Below are positions 11,678-24,070 of a DNA stretch of 64,000 nt, one piece after another. The stretch is from Amphirosellinia nigrospora (lineage: Eukaryota; Ascomycota; Sordariomycetes; Xylariales; Xylariaceae): positions 4,828,001-4,892,000 of the forward strand of contig SCHM01000001.1 in NCBI GenBank assembly GCA_004123355.1, given 5' to 3'. Position 1 is the first letter of the stretch. Each line of letters opens with the position of its first letter. The position numbers and the translations under genes were made by a program. The notes beneath the pieces are model-generated. The model saw nothing but the letters and a program-made list of their open reading frames with translations. It did no database searches and was not told where the DNA came from.

Positions 11678-14600
11678 ATGGCGGCGGCCAAGATCCCGGT
11701 GAGCTCATGTGTTTGCTTATGCTGAGACTGCTGTGTCCGTCGCCCCCAAAACACTGCTGACACCCGATCCTCCCGGCCTAGGCGCCGACACTGCCCATAT
11801 TCAGGATGACGACCAGCAGCAGCAGCAACAGCAACAGCGCGGCCGACTACCCGCGAGGAACAAGCTCGCTCCGGAACTCCAGATACCCAAGAACCGGAGT
11901 ACAGGCAACCTCCCTGCCGTCGCTGAGAGTGATTCCGATGTGGATGACCGCACGCCCAGGTTTCGCTTTTCTTTCGATGCGGGAGCCCTGTCCGCCGGGC
12001 CTGACTCTGCCAAGAGGTATGTTTTACACTACGGCGCTGAATAAGATGAGGCCGTCATTACCGTGCGGCCGTATGAGCGAGATGGGCGTGGTGCTTGCAA
12101 ACACATATGCCGCCCTCGCGGTCATTTGCTTTCCTGGTGGTCTTCCGTAGCGCGCATCACATGTCATCACATGGCATGTTTGCTCAGCCTCCCACTGCGC
12201 ACATGCACACCCTACCAACCATCATATTCAAACCACCTAGCCTCTCTCCGGTGACTAACTTTACAACTGCTTTGCCAGCCGATCTACCTCTATAATCGCT
12301 GAACATGACCACGGGCTCGGTTTGTCCGGTCTTCGACGCATCCGTCAAAACCCCTCTCCACGCAATCCAACCGTTCCTTCAACCGCCGCATCCTCTAGGA
12401 GTCCTTCTATCACTCTTGCGCGCTCTACTTCCCTTAACGTAATGGTTCCGCAAGGACCCTTGGCTTCGGGGCCTTGTTCTCCGAATTTCGCTGAGGACCT
12501 TTCTCGTTTCCCTTCCGAGTCTTTGCACTCTTTCTCCTTCGCGCATCAGTCTGAGGATCTCATACATAACCGCCAGAATGTGTTAAAACGATCTATAGAG
12601 TTCATGAAAGATCGAATGGGGTGGGCTCTTTCGTCCAACGCTGCCCTTGCTAGTGCCCAGGCCAGAGCGACTGGTGATGTTGAAACTCAAAATATGCTCG
12701 ACTTGCTTACCAGAGCACAGCTTGTTGATGCGGGAAACTTACCCAACGTTGACCCTAGCCTCGTCACCCATCCTTTAAGTGGCCCAGCAGATGTGTCAGG
12801 CGAAAACGTTTTCGACCGTCAATTTATAACCCGGACTGGTAGTCCCGAATCGTATGCGACTCCTATGATATCCCCTGCCACTACTCGATTGCCTTCATTG
12901 TTGCCGGAGACCGCCCATAGCGTCAAATCCCAGCTTACAGAGAAGAAGGCCCCAAGTTCTGGCCACATTGAAGCGAAAATGACCAGACGGATTCTGAGAA
13001 CTCGTCTAGAACGCCCACCAACGAGAGTAACTCGACCACAAAGACATCGCCACCCACGACAAGACGCCCTAGCTTGCGACGAACGTTTACTGATGTAGCT
13101 GCGGTGGGTGTCGAGCAGAAACTCATGGATGCTATGGCCCAACCTTTCCTTGCCAACCAATCGAGCGGTTATCCTGAAGCAACATTGTCCCCGACGATGC
13201 CATCATGGCCCTTCACATCTCTTGCACAATCTGGGGCTCTAGGTCCCTCGGTACATGGGCATTCGTCACGGTGGGTGCCCGCTGCACAGGCCATCTTCAC
13301 GACAGAATCGCGACCCCCATGGACTATTATCGCCGCAAATGACCTGGCTTGTCTAGTTTTTGGTGTAACTAAGGCAGAGGTCCGGAAAATGGGAATACTG
13401 GAGGTTGTGCAAGAAGAGCGGCGAGAATGGCTAGAAAGGAAGCTCCTTCAAACCGAACCAGACGTTACAAGCCAAACCACCAGCGTTGTGCCGACGCAAC
13501 CCGCCCCATTAACGGGTTCGACTTTGCTCGGCGGCCGGGGTGGTATTACAGCGCAGCTATTAAGCAAGCCGAATTCCAGATCTCAACCCCCAAAGCTCCG
13601 CACGTCGAGCCGTGACAATCCATAATAGCGACCCGTCGGCACCTAAGACACGTGGTCCAAACTCTCATTCTCGGTCAAGAGGCGTATTACTATGTGGAGA
13701 TGTTGTACCGATACAGAAGCGGAACGGCGCAACAGGTTCTGCGAGCCTCTGGGTGAAGGAGAAGAAAATTGGACTTATCTGGGTTCTAGAAGAAATTCAC
13801 GAAGATGTTGCCTTCTTGCGCCTAGATGAAGATGGTTTTGTCACCAACGCCACGGGCAACACTTCCCTTATATGGGGACAAGAACACATTGTCCCTGGGA
13901 TAGATGTTGGCAAACTCATCGCCCGCATTCCTCGACAAGGTATTGACCCCAGGTTCGGTGCAATCGATTATGCCCAAATTGCGAAGCGCAAGTATTTCAC
14001 TTGCCGGAACAGTGGAGATATGAACATCCCTGCTACAGTTACCCAGACAAGGGGTGAGATGGAACTTCGAGTTTCTTGCCTCCCTCACATCGCAGGCATT
14101 ATTGTCGTTAGCCCTGATACGCTGAGAATTAAGAGCTCAAACTCTGCCTTTTGCGGTGCTCTGTTCGGTTACGAGAAACCTGAAGGTCAATCGATCAATA
14201 TCCTTCTGCCAGACTTCGACAAGACACTTGAGGTTTTAAAACAGCAAGACAGGATGCTAATCCGAGATGGAACTGTTATCCCGGAGCACAGCTTCAGAAA
14301 AGCCTCGGCATTAGTAGGTATTCATGAGGGTCGCCCTGATGCGACTACTACCTTTCTCAGCCCCGATGGCCTACCAGCAAAGCATCGAGACGGCACCGAG
14401 TTAAAAATCGACGTACAAATGCGAGTAGTGAAGAGTGAGAAACACTCAGGCCACGACTCGGGCACAAGCGATGACGACTCATCTGCTGATGAGACCGCTG
14501 TGTCGAACGTGAGTCAGAAATGGTATATGCACTATGGGTTACATACTCTAGACATCTACATGCCTCGAAGAAATTGCCTACGGCTGTCTCACCCTTATTA

Positions 14601-15700
14601 TCCCGTGCTATGACTCCTCCCCACCAACCATCACCAGGTCAAACCCCTGCCCATACGCCTCCAGTCATTACGTCGGATTCAGATGATGGGAGACCCACAT
14701 CTCCGCCGTCAAAAGCTTCTCTATCTCGGCAAATTAAGAATGTCGCCCTTATTGCTGCCAAAAAAATAGCAGGTGTTCCGACTTCGCCAGAGGAGAAGAC
14801 ACATGCCCCTGAATCCGCAGCGCCCCAAAAGAAGACAATAGATGATTTCGTGATTTTAGAGGACATGGGCCAGGGCGCCTATGGCCAGGTCAAATTGGCA
14901 CGGTATAAGCACAATGGTGGAAAGAAGGTTGTGTTAAAATACGTAACAAAACGGCGAATCCTTGTCGACACATGGACTAGGGATCGACGACTCGGCACGG
15001 TACCGCTTGAGATACACGTGCTAGATTACCTCCAGCGAGACGGCCTAAAACATCCTAACATTGTAGAGATGGAAGATTTCTTTGAGGATGACACCAATTA
15101 CTACATAGAAATGACACCTCACGGCCTACCAGGCATGGATCTCTTCGATTACATCGAACTTCGCGCGAATATGGGCGAGGACGAATGCCGTAGTATCTTT
15201 GTTCAGGTTGCGAAGGCCATACATCATCTTCATATCAAAGCCAAGGTGGTCCATCGTGATATTAAAGACGAAAATGTGGTCCTGGATGGCGAAGGAAATA
15301 TCAAGCTGATCGACTTTGGAAGTGCGGCGTATATCAAGAGTGGGCCTTTCGACGTCTTTGTGGGCACCATCGGTAAGTTTAGAATTGCGCTGCATTCAAA
15401 TTGAGAAAGTTTTTATTGACCCAGTACAATATAGACTATGCTGCTCCTGAAGTTTTGGCCGGACAGCCCTATGGCGGCAAGGAGCAAGATGTATGGGCTC
15501 TTGGTATCCTGCTCTACACTATTATTTACAAGGAGAACCCTTTCTACAGCATCGACGAGATAATGGATCGCGACCTGAGGGTGCCATACACGATTAGCGA
15601 CGAGAGTATTAACCTCATCCGCTGCATGCTTAACCGCGACGTTTCGCAACGATACGATATTGACCAAGTGCTACAGCATCCTTGGTGTCAAATGGAGTGA
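11678..15700 (+). CDS. psk1: PAS-domain serine/threonine protein kinase (PAS kinase, yeast PSK1/PSK2 type), several apparent frameshifts
   Basis: PAS kinase is a nutrient-responsive kinase that partitions glucose between storage and cell-wall synthesis in yeast. Exons read 11678-12016, 12279-15372 and 15435-15700, about 1,230 codons. In order: a polyglutamine run (11811-11836), a long Ser/Thr-rich region, a PAS segment around 13300-13430 (WTIIAANDLACLVFGV), a second PAS-like region (14090-14220), then the kinase domain from about 14845. It has the Gly loop GQGAYGQVKLA, catalytic HRDIKDEN, DFG in LIDFGSAA, and APE in DYAAPEVLAG split by the last intron. Shifts sit at about 11705 (less sure), in the A4 run 12976-12979, at about 13614-13625 and at 14524-14528 (one extra AT). 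Counting them restores 1,232 codons. The start rests on the context of ATG 11678, which needs the first shift. Confidence 0.88.
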
Positions 15701-16346
15701 AACGTAGGATACCGGAAGATTAACGACGAAAGTATATCATGAGACAAGAGACTTAACTGGCCTAGAAGTCTAGGACGGCAGAGAGGGGATGGAGAAAAGG
15801 AGTCACATGGTAGTGGGACGTATAGAGATACAACATCGAGAGAGCCTTTGCTCCCCCATGGCTTTTCTTATTGTGGCGGCGGAATGTGTGATACCCCTGG
15901 CAGACGCGTTTTTATTCACCTTTTCCCCTCCCCCCTTCCTGAAGACAGCTAGCGAAAGGGGAGCTCACGGGGAGCTCACGGGAACACGACAACCAATTGA
16001 CATAGCGTACACTTTTGCTTTGTTACTCGTTCATTTCCTTTTCCCCGAATTAGTTCTAGAGATCATAATATATGCTTGGGTACGTATAGCATTGGGCGGC
16101 GCTCGGAAACGTTTAAAAAGAATATATACAGGTTGATTGTTTGTTTGTTTCTTTCTCATCACCGGCTCAGAATGTTATTTAAATTCCTAGTCTAGTTCCT
16201 GGCCCCTGGGACTTAATAATAATAGGTGAATTCGTGAGTAATTAGCAATACCTGAATTCTTATCATCTGCGAAATATCGTATGTGATGGGCAATCGCTAT
16301 TTGCATCCATCTGTTCAATGTGGATTCTACCTATCTACTTACATCC
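15701..16346. other. convergent intergenic spacer
   Basis: The 3' ends of the plus-strand PAS kinase and the minus-strand TBC gene face each other here. It holds no coding signal. A TTTG-type short repeat lies near 16136-16155. Terminators or poly(A) sites of both genes must lie here but cannot be placed exactly. Confidence 0.5.
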
Positions 16347-18756
16347 CTACCGGCCCTCTTTTCGTATGGGCTCCAGCCCAAAGATATCTTCCTCGCGGAT
16401 CGCGTTACCGTTGGCGTCTGAGGGAACCTCGCCGAACAGGAAGGCCGTCCGCTCGCGACTAGCGTTCGCAGACGGCTTCCTGCGGTGGGTATCGGACCTC
16501 GAAGCCGAAGACGTAGACCCAAACACGGACGCGGAGGAGGTAGATGCGGGAGTGCTCATGTCGGGCTCGAGCATCCATGAGAACGACGATTGCGCTAGAG
16601 TTGAGCGTGTGGGGATCGGGAGTTGTGGTCGCTGAAGCGTCTGGACCGTGCTCGAGGCCTCGAGACCTAGAGGTCTGTGTCCATCTTTTCTGCTGGAGCG
16701 CTGGCAGCATCGGGTTTGGATGATGAGCTGTCACGATCCGCCGGTGGAGAGGATGATGTCGGCTTGGGCGTCTCACCACCACCGTCGGGGTTTGGCGAGT
16801 CGATTGCCATGGGCGTGTTAAGCGCCATGGCCGCGACGGCATCGCTTAGCGGCTCGGAATCGACCCTCCGCTCTGCCATCAGCCCGGGGGAGAATGGGTT
16901 GTCCTGGGCGTCTTCTTCATCCGGGAGAGCGAGGGCCGAGTCTTCGAGATAGATCTTGATGAACTGGAGCCTCGCGACGGCTACCGCCAGCGCGTCTGGC
17001 GGCTTCTGGTCGTTGGCTCCTTCAAGCTCTGCCGTGGCGCCTAGATTTCTAAGGGCCATGATCGGTTCTTCGAGCATGGATGCTAGCCGTCGGTTCCGGC
17101 GGTCCATAATAGCCACGGCACGGATCGCTGTGTTCGGACGAGGCTCAGAGAAGAGGTCCCTACTCGTCTTCATCGAGCTCTTAGCCTCTTGGACGTTGCG
17201 ACGGATCTCCATCATGGCGTCCCGTACCGCCTGATTGATACCCAACCTCTCGCCCTGCTCGAGCACGTTCTTCGCCGCACCCTGGAACAAGGCTTCGACG
17301 CCGCCCGGCGGTGGACGGAATCGTGGCGGCGAGAGTGGGGACCGAGTGCCTACCAGCTTTTGTCTGAGGCTTGGGGGTGCCCTTTTTGGTGTCGCTGGTC
17401 GTGACTTGTTTGGCGAACGCGGAGATCGCCCGGTGTATTTTGTGATTAGCTCTGTGCCGCCAGTGGTGTCTTGGTGATCCCGTAAGTAAATGGCATCGTC
17501 TATGAACGTATGTGGCCCATTAGGAGCCTGTGGTACTGGGTATTTGAGTAGGAGTTGCAAAGCGACGCTATAGTCAGCCTCGAGTACTAATTCCCATTAG
17601 CAAAGTAGCGACCCCCTTTTCCTTTTGACCATATGGTGTCTTACATTCCCATCTTATCCTCAGTAGCATCGAAGTACACATAAGATCTATAAGGTCAAAA
17701 GTCGGATCGATAGAAAAAAGGGTATCCCATAGTTGAAGCATTTGGTCAAAAGGGAATTCACGGCTAAATAAGAGTCGAATCCAGCGACTGAGATTCAATC
17801 AAGTTAGTATTCTTGATAAAACGGCAGCTACGATAGCACTTACATAAGAAACACTTGTGGCAAAACCTCAATAGTTTTTAGGTGAATTGAGAGCTCTGGG
17901 TCTACTTTGTACAAGCAGATGTCATGAATATACTCGCTTTTTTCGACAATTGAATATTTTGTCGATTGAATGCTAAAAGCGGCGTTCCCCGTGTTATTAC
18001 CTTGAGGCTCGCCCGTCTCGTAGAATACCTTTGCGTTGTCCATAACTTTAGAAAAAAGTGCGAATGAGTCATGCTCAATGAATGAAGCATCGAGCATCTC
18101 TACCATCCTTAGGTCTCCAGAAGTATCTAAAGAAACATCTGTGGGGTTGATTGCGTCTTGCTCGACAACATAGACTATCGGTGCGAGCAATTCATGCATA
18201 CCCTGACGGTATCCCCCGACGTCGGGGTTGAGTTTGCAGTAGATGAAGAGAACATCCGTGATGAGGGTCTGGATATGTGGCTGGTGGTAGAGCGGTTCGT
18301 CTGGTAAGCGTTGGACATCTTGTAAGATCTCAGCTCGCAGGATCTCATCTTGACGGTATGTATTCCACGGCGACTACGCCTTGTCAGTCATACGACTCCA
18401 TAAAGGGAGACGAAGCAGAAGGTAACCGACATGAGCGTCGTCCGCCAATGGATCCGAGCTTCCTGCCGTGAGATATTCCGGGTGCTTGATGTATTTTAGG
18501 AAATGCTCCCTGAGGGATGTATAGGAGCTCCGTGACTCGAGGAGCGCATGAGCCCAGTTAGCGGTGCGAGTCGTCTGGCTCAGCAAAAACGCCTACGCCG
18601 TTTATCAGCGTGGCTCATGATCAGAGGTGGAGGAGGCTTGCAGACCTTCCAACAGACAGACCGGCAGCCTGATATACACGGACTACTGGGCCCATTGTCC
18701 TTGGTGGCGCGCTGCAGGTCTACTAGACTATAGCTATGCCTAAGAGTCTCTTGCAT
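16347..18756 (-). CDS. TBC-domain Rab GTPase-activating protein (TBC1D5-like), one apparent frameshift
   Basis: TBC proteins stimulate GTP hydrolysis on Rab GTPases; TBC1D5 relatives act on Rab7 and retromer at endosomes. Exons (minus): 18756-18646, 18592-18431, 18373-17844, 17787-17645, 17586-16347; all four introns are 53-58 bp with GT-AG ends. The N-terminal part has SGCRSVCWK and SDPLADD. The TBC core has NPDVGGYRQGMHELLAPI and FDQMLQLWDTLF. A Ser/Pro-rich C-terminal half ends in an IFGLEP motif. The visible frame stops after KMDTDL at 16667, but conserved sequence (RPLGLEASSTVQ, QSSFSWMLEPD) continues in the next frame; one more A in the minus-strand A4 run (plus 16686-16689) joins them and gives 729 codons. 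An additional 5' exon cannot be excluded. It faces the WGDF-motif gene across a shared promoter. Confidence 0.88.
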
Positions 18757-19540
18757 CGCGAGCTAGAGGTGGGAGTGTATTCATTAGCATCCGTTGATTT
18801 AGTCATACTGTATGTGTATGGTATCTATGGCGCGGCAATCTTACGAAGCATCGGCCAGAGTTCTCATCCTAGAAACGTTGCTATGGCGTTCGTACTTTCA
18901 GTGTGAGAGCAGAGCGCTGTTCGTGAGCAGTCGGTCAGCTATCGCAGTTAATTAATGTTAAGGCTGGTGGCAGACTGCATTGTTCATCTCATACAAGCAA
19001 TGTTACTTAGAGGTAGGTGGGACCCATAATAGGCACGTTGTCGGCCCCACCAAAATAGCCTTGACTTGACTTGACAGTTAAGTCGGTAGGGCTGATCATT
19101 AACTTTAACTTCACCATCACTGCCGCCGGAACAGGCCGATAAATATATCATGAGTACCTAGAGGAGAATATACAGGTGGCTCATACGCCTCTAACACTAC
19201 TGAGTAGATTGATTCTGTGACCGGACATGTCCAGCATATATTTATGGTATCTCTATATGTAAGTCTACCTAGGTAGATACTTATTTAGTAGGTAGATTAG
19301 GTAATTGGATAGTCTAGTATAAATGGAGGCACCCCTGTAAGCAAAGCAGGCTCCTCCTAGCTCTCAGCTTGGGAAGCTCAATTCAGCCCCCAAATACCGG
19401 TGTTCAGCTGAGTGACGTATCAATACGGTACTCATACGGACCCAACCGGCCGCCTGTCCGACCTACCCGCTACCCGGCAAGCCGCCGAGAGTTTTGGCCT
19501 GCATTGCTTATTGCGTGTAGAGCTTTCACAGCCTTCAAAC
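18757..19540. promoter_or_regulatory. divergent promoter between TBC and WGDF-motif genes
   Basis: This 784 bp gap is bounded by the two start codons, so both promoters lie in it. It carries tandem TTGAC units near 19060-19077 and an ACCTAGGT-containing stretch at 19264-19302. A short CT-containing region just before 19541 is probably the leader of the plus-strand gene. No factor-binding site is assigned. Confidence 0.45.
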
Positions 19541-21388
19541 ATGTCGGCCGATCTCTTCGCTGCCTTCGAGGATGCCTCGGAGCCGCCGCAACAACAACAA
19601 ACTCGATCGAAACCGCCCTCGGCCCAGTCTACGTCCACGCCGTTCGCCCTCGAGTCTATCTCCCGCCCCAGCTCGGTTGCAGCGAATCCCACAGGCAACA
19701 AGCAGTGGAGCCAGTTTTCCTCTGCTTCGAACTCAAACCAGTTCCGCCATTCGTGGCAAGCCCAGCCTTCACCCACCCCGCGCATCCAGCCAGCATCAAT
19801 AGCCACAAACGCTTTCACAAACCTACAACCTATAGGTAATGATGACGCCGAAGACGATGACGGCTGGGGCGACTTCGAGGTTGCGCCAGACACTGCTCCT
19901 CGTTTACCTCCTCACATGTAGCTCCAGTAGCTCCAAATCTGGGGAACGCCAAGCAACCGATACAAGTAGGAAGCACTGCCAAACGACCAACAAGGATCGT
20001 GCGGGCTTCGACAATGGAGTTAGTTTCGAATAGCCTAGTCGACTTCCAGGAACCTTCAATACAGCCCAGCCGTTCGACAAAGCCCCCTGTCTCACGACTA
20101 AAAACAAGTTCCAAGCCCTGAAACCCAAAGTACAGACGAAAACTGGCAACGTCGACCCCAATGTTTTGTTTGATGCCGATGATTTTGACGGAGAGCAAGA
20201 CGGCAACGGAAGTGACGATGATTTTGGAGAATTCGAAACTGTGCCAACACCTACCCAACCGCCTATAGACCTGCTGTCGAGCGGTCTACCAGTTCGTCCG
20301 TCAAACACAAACACATCCAAGAAAGCTTCGGAGCTTTTGCTAGATTTGAATTTAAATGAGCCAACCCCTAAATCTACTCAAGTGACACAAGCAAATCCTA
20401 TCCAGGCAAAACCTACAATTCGAAAACAAGAGCTAAGCAGGCCGTCCTCGCAGACTGCGCAGCCACGGAATAAACATATACATACGAAATCTCAGACACT
20501 GCAAGACGATTGGGGCTCTGCTAATCACTTGCCAAAGCAACCAATCAAGTCACCTACAATAGCGGTAGAGTCTACTTGGGACTGGGACTCGGTAGAGCTA
20601 CCGAAGTCAGCTGAACCTAAAAGTTCTGTAAAGAAACCCTCTAAGCCACAGAGTAACGAGGATGCTATTACCATCAATGATGATGATACTACATGGAACT
20701 GGGATCCTGTTGATACGAAAACCGAGATTGAAGAAAGCGCCTTGCCGCCGATCAATATCCCCCGCCATCAATATTAATGTCGGCATTCCCACAACTATTC
20801 GACCAGGCTAACGAATATTTGTATAAGCCGGTCAGCGGGCAGTCACAAAGTCTTAAAGATCGCGTCTTATCAGATACCAAGGTCTACGACTTTCTAAGAG
20901 GGTATCTAGCTCTAGCGGTTGTAGCAGCTCGTATCATTGCTGGCCGAAGAATGAGATGGCATAGAGATAAAATTCTCTCCCAAAGTATGTCTATTTCCGC
21001 AGCCGGAAGCAAGGGCATGAAACTCGCTGGAGTAGATAAGACACAGACAATGAGGGAAGACCGTGAGGCAGCAGATGTTGTAAGCAGCTGGAAAAGTCAG
21101 GTCGGCCGTTTAAGGTCTGTGGTGGCTTCTGCGAACTCGGCAAAGGGGAGCGGTGGCAAATCATTGAAAATTCCCGAGATCACCGACACCATGCAAGTTC
21201 AAACGGCCAAGGAGGTTCCGACAGCCTCAAAAGCATGTATCATATGCGGGCTTAAAAGAAACGAGAGACTGGCGAAAGTTGATTATGAGATAGAGGATAG
21301 CTTCGGCGAGTGGTGGGTCGAGCATTGGGGGCATGTTTCTTGCAAGCGTTTTTGGTTACAGCATGAAAACACCCTCAGACAGAGATAG
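19541..21388 (+). CDS. fungal WGDF/DFGEF-motif protein with C-terminal Cys/His domain (putative trafficking adaptor), several frameshifts
   Basis: I do not recognise a proven function; I recall relatives labelled 'ppk6', but no kinase motif is visible here. A single exon runs from ATG 19541 (MSADLFAAFEDA). It has acidic-aromatic motifs DDGWGDFE and DDDFGEFE, like ligands of clathrin-adaptor ear domains, plus two related TWDWD/TWNWD repeats. The conserved C-terminal part (from about 20790) has FPQLFDQANEYLYKP and a final domain with CIICGLK and HVSCKRFW, a possible metal site. Reading changes frame near 19911-19920, in the C3 run at 20116-20118 and in the C5 run at 20759-20763; each C run is one base short. 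An adaptor role is inferred from motifs and from the divergent Rab-GAP neighbour. Confidence 0.72.
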
Positions 21389-23068
21389 TATTCTGCCGTA
21401 GGATAGCATTGGACTACGGAGCGTGACAAATACAGCAACATAGCCGGTGATGACACGATGCAAGATTTCGTGGCTATCTTATCGAAATTTAATTCGGCCA
21501 TGCGCCGAAGATGGTAGCCAGTCGCCATCCGTCTTTGAAGGTTAAGAGAAGGCAACCACTTACATTCCACGCAAACAGTAACAGATCCGTATATCCGCGG
21601 CATTCGCGAGATACGCCTATATCTCGTTAAAATCAAAACAACCCTACCGAACCAACCTTAACAGTTGCCGGGGTCTAATTTATATCGTGAGTATAAATAC
21701 CAACGCAGTTATTCCTTACTAGCCAATGAGGTTAAAGCTCATCCATATCACTTCAGGGTCCTGCTATTATTGGGTAGTAATTCGTCTGTGTCCATGCAAG
21801 ACTGCGGGGCTTCTTAAACCATCGGATAAGCTTGAGTGATCAGCTCGTGTATTGTGCGAATGATGGCGTTGCCTCACGTTCGGCCCCGTCTATCGGCTTG
21901 ACCTACAAATCGCTAGTCTAGCCACACAAATGTCGGCTATTCGCATTTGCTTGACATGCTGCTGTAGAGGTGAACCTCTTCGACAGCGAGGCATATAGGC
22001 CTTCGAATAGATGCAGGTACAAGGACGAGGCAACACACAAAAAAGCGAGTTAATACGCGAGTGACAAACCCTTTATAATACGCATGTTGGAGAATGATGC
22101 TGGCTGCGCCCTGACCCACGCAGGCAACCGCTCCGGCATTGCTATATCTTTGGGATTACGATTGCTCACCCACACCCGCGGGATGTTATGCGAGTTGAGC
22201 GACCCCAAAATTTTAGAAGCAAATCCATCTGGCGGAGGTAAAGTGATTTCGAGCGTTTCGATGGAATTTTTGCCGTCAGTTGGCAGTATGTTAGTTGCAA
22301 TGCTTATCTGTCTCATAAAGGTAGAAAAGCATGGCTAGTTATGGGAGCTTTTTAAGTCCTGATATTGATCCCTGTGGAGTGGCGTTGATGTTAATGAAAC
22401 CAATTCCAAGCGACAGCGACACGTGATATTTGCGTCAGAGCCACCTCTGATACTACCTTGCAAGACTATGTACACCTAAACGGCAGAAAATACAAGGGGT
22501 TAATGATGCCTCCCTACCTAGAGAGAGCAGGAGTTATATCATCACGTACAACATACACCCCCATAAGTATCCGGCTAGATTGTGGCAGCAGGACAAGACG
22601 ACGAATACCCTACAAGCTTCTGGGGACAATGCGTCAATAACCGGCAACGCCAACTTTGGAAACTAGCGGAGTCACCAAACGACGGGCGAGCCCGGCGACC
22701 CGAACCGAGATGGCCAAACAGATAGAGATCTAGCACAGATGACGTGCCACGGCATTCTGTGGAATGAAAAGAATATTCTAGTTGGCCAGCATTAGCGTTT
22801 CGGCTATATGTATAGTTACCATATAGGAAATTACATGAGACCGCAACAAAGAAATTCTCGGCAGACTCCGGTCCTGTACACCGATGCACAGTCATAGGAG
22901 TCTCGCGAGAAACACCGACCTTCCTTAATCTGTCTATGCAAATACCATCTCGCGAAGTAACCTCGCGCTCATATCTCGAATGACATATACCTTCGCCTGT
23001 AAGATGGGGCTTCCTTTTGTGAAATACCTCTATGTAATAAGAGGAGATCAGTACCACTTAGGAGGCTT
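21389..23068. other. intergenic spacer
   Basis: No conserved coding signal follows the WGDF-motif gene. The frame at 22575-23057 (minus, 160 codons) has eight or so cysteines but no signal peptide or family motif that I can recognise, so it is not called. The region is mid-GC to slightly AT-rich. Confidence 0.45.
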
Positions 23069-24070
23069 CATGTACTTACCTAAGTAGCTTTATGGAAGCT
23101 TTGGATTACAAAAAGTTAAGAGGGAGGTAGCCTAAATGGTCACCATCTCTATAGGTACTAAGTAGGTAGGTTGATATGTACATTATCGTTAACGTTTTAG
23201 GGGAAACATGCAATCTTGTTTCCAAGGCAGATAAATCCAATGCTTACACGTGTAAGGACTCTAGGTCGTACCTAGGCAGTTCAAACTTCCATATAAAGTA
23301 TGTACCTAAGTATGTAGGTTGTTAGCCATTGAACAAACAATTCACCTATATAATCCTTTTCAGTCTATGTACCTACAAAGGGTAAAATCTTCCAACCTGG
23401 CTGATTTATAGGTAGGTACCCAACATATAGATGAAGTGGGTAGGTCGATAGTCTATCTTAAAGATAATTGTTAGTGAGGTTTCTTTCTAATGTTCACTCA
23501 GGGATTTCAAGTCTACCTACACAAAGGCAGACGATCACAACTCTGTGAAATTCTCTGTCATTAAAATAACTATTGACTTGTCTCCGGCCCAAGCTTCTTT
23601 CCCAATCTGTAACTCCCTGGGAGGTATCAGGTACAAGTAGGCAGGGACTTACTGCATTGAAGATCCCATATGCAGTGTCTTTGTCCCATCGTCTCCACCT
23701 TTGCTTTGCAGCTACGTACGGAGTACCGAACCTAGTATACATAACCTGTAGTACCAGTCGTGACTCACCTGCTTACCAGGCCTTGCAAGACCTGAGAGAA
23801 TATTTGTTCTAGCCAGGTATAAGTACTAGAGAAGCATATATGTGTAGGTTGGCAGTGATGTCAACTTAAGTAAGTACATGAATTACGATCGTAGTTAAGG
23901 TAGGGGAATAGAGAGTTAAGTACTTACCAGGTAGGTAATGTGAATGTGGGTAGGTACCTGGCTGGGGGGCTCTTGGTCCTGTCTGTCTACCTAGGTAGGT
24001 AGGTATACCTATCTTGTAGCGTGGTAGGCGCGACTCCATTGTCACTAGCAACCGCCTGCACCCACCTACC
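23069..24070. repeat. cluster of AGGTAGGT/ACCTAGGT short motifs
   Basis: This 1 kb is dense in short units built from AGGTA, ACCTA and their palindromic junction ACCTAGGT. Examples lie at 23160-23175, 23270-23330, 23409-23445, 23922-23955 and, longest, 23987-24009. The same motif recurs singly in other spacers (5085-5140, 10377-10395, 11092-11120, 19264-19302, 36448-36460, 45160-45175) and not in exons that I checked. It could be slipped microsatellite or small palindromic element debris. Confidence 0.55.

Noticed and set aside
16347-16842. Separate small gene downstream of the TBC gene
   Set aside because: Its text (SSFSWMLEPD, IFGLEP) reads as the conserved C-terminus of the TBC protein in a shifted frame.
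22575-23057. 160-codon Cys-containing minus frame as a possible small effector
   Set aside because: The N-terminus (MVLISSYYIEVFHKRK) is not a convincing signal peptide, and I see no conserved cysteine pattern.
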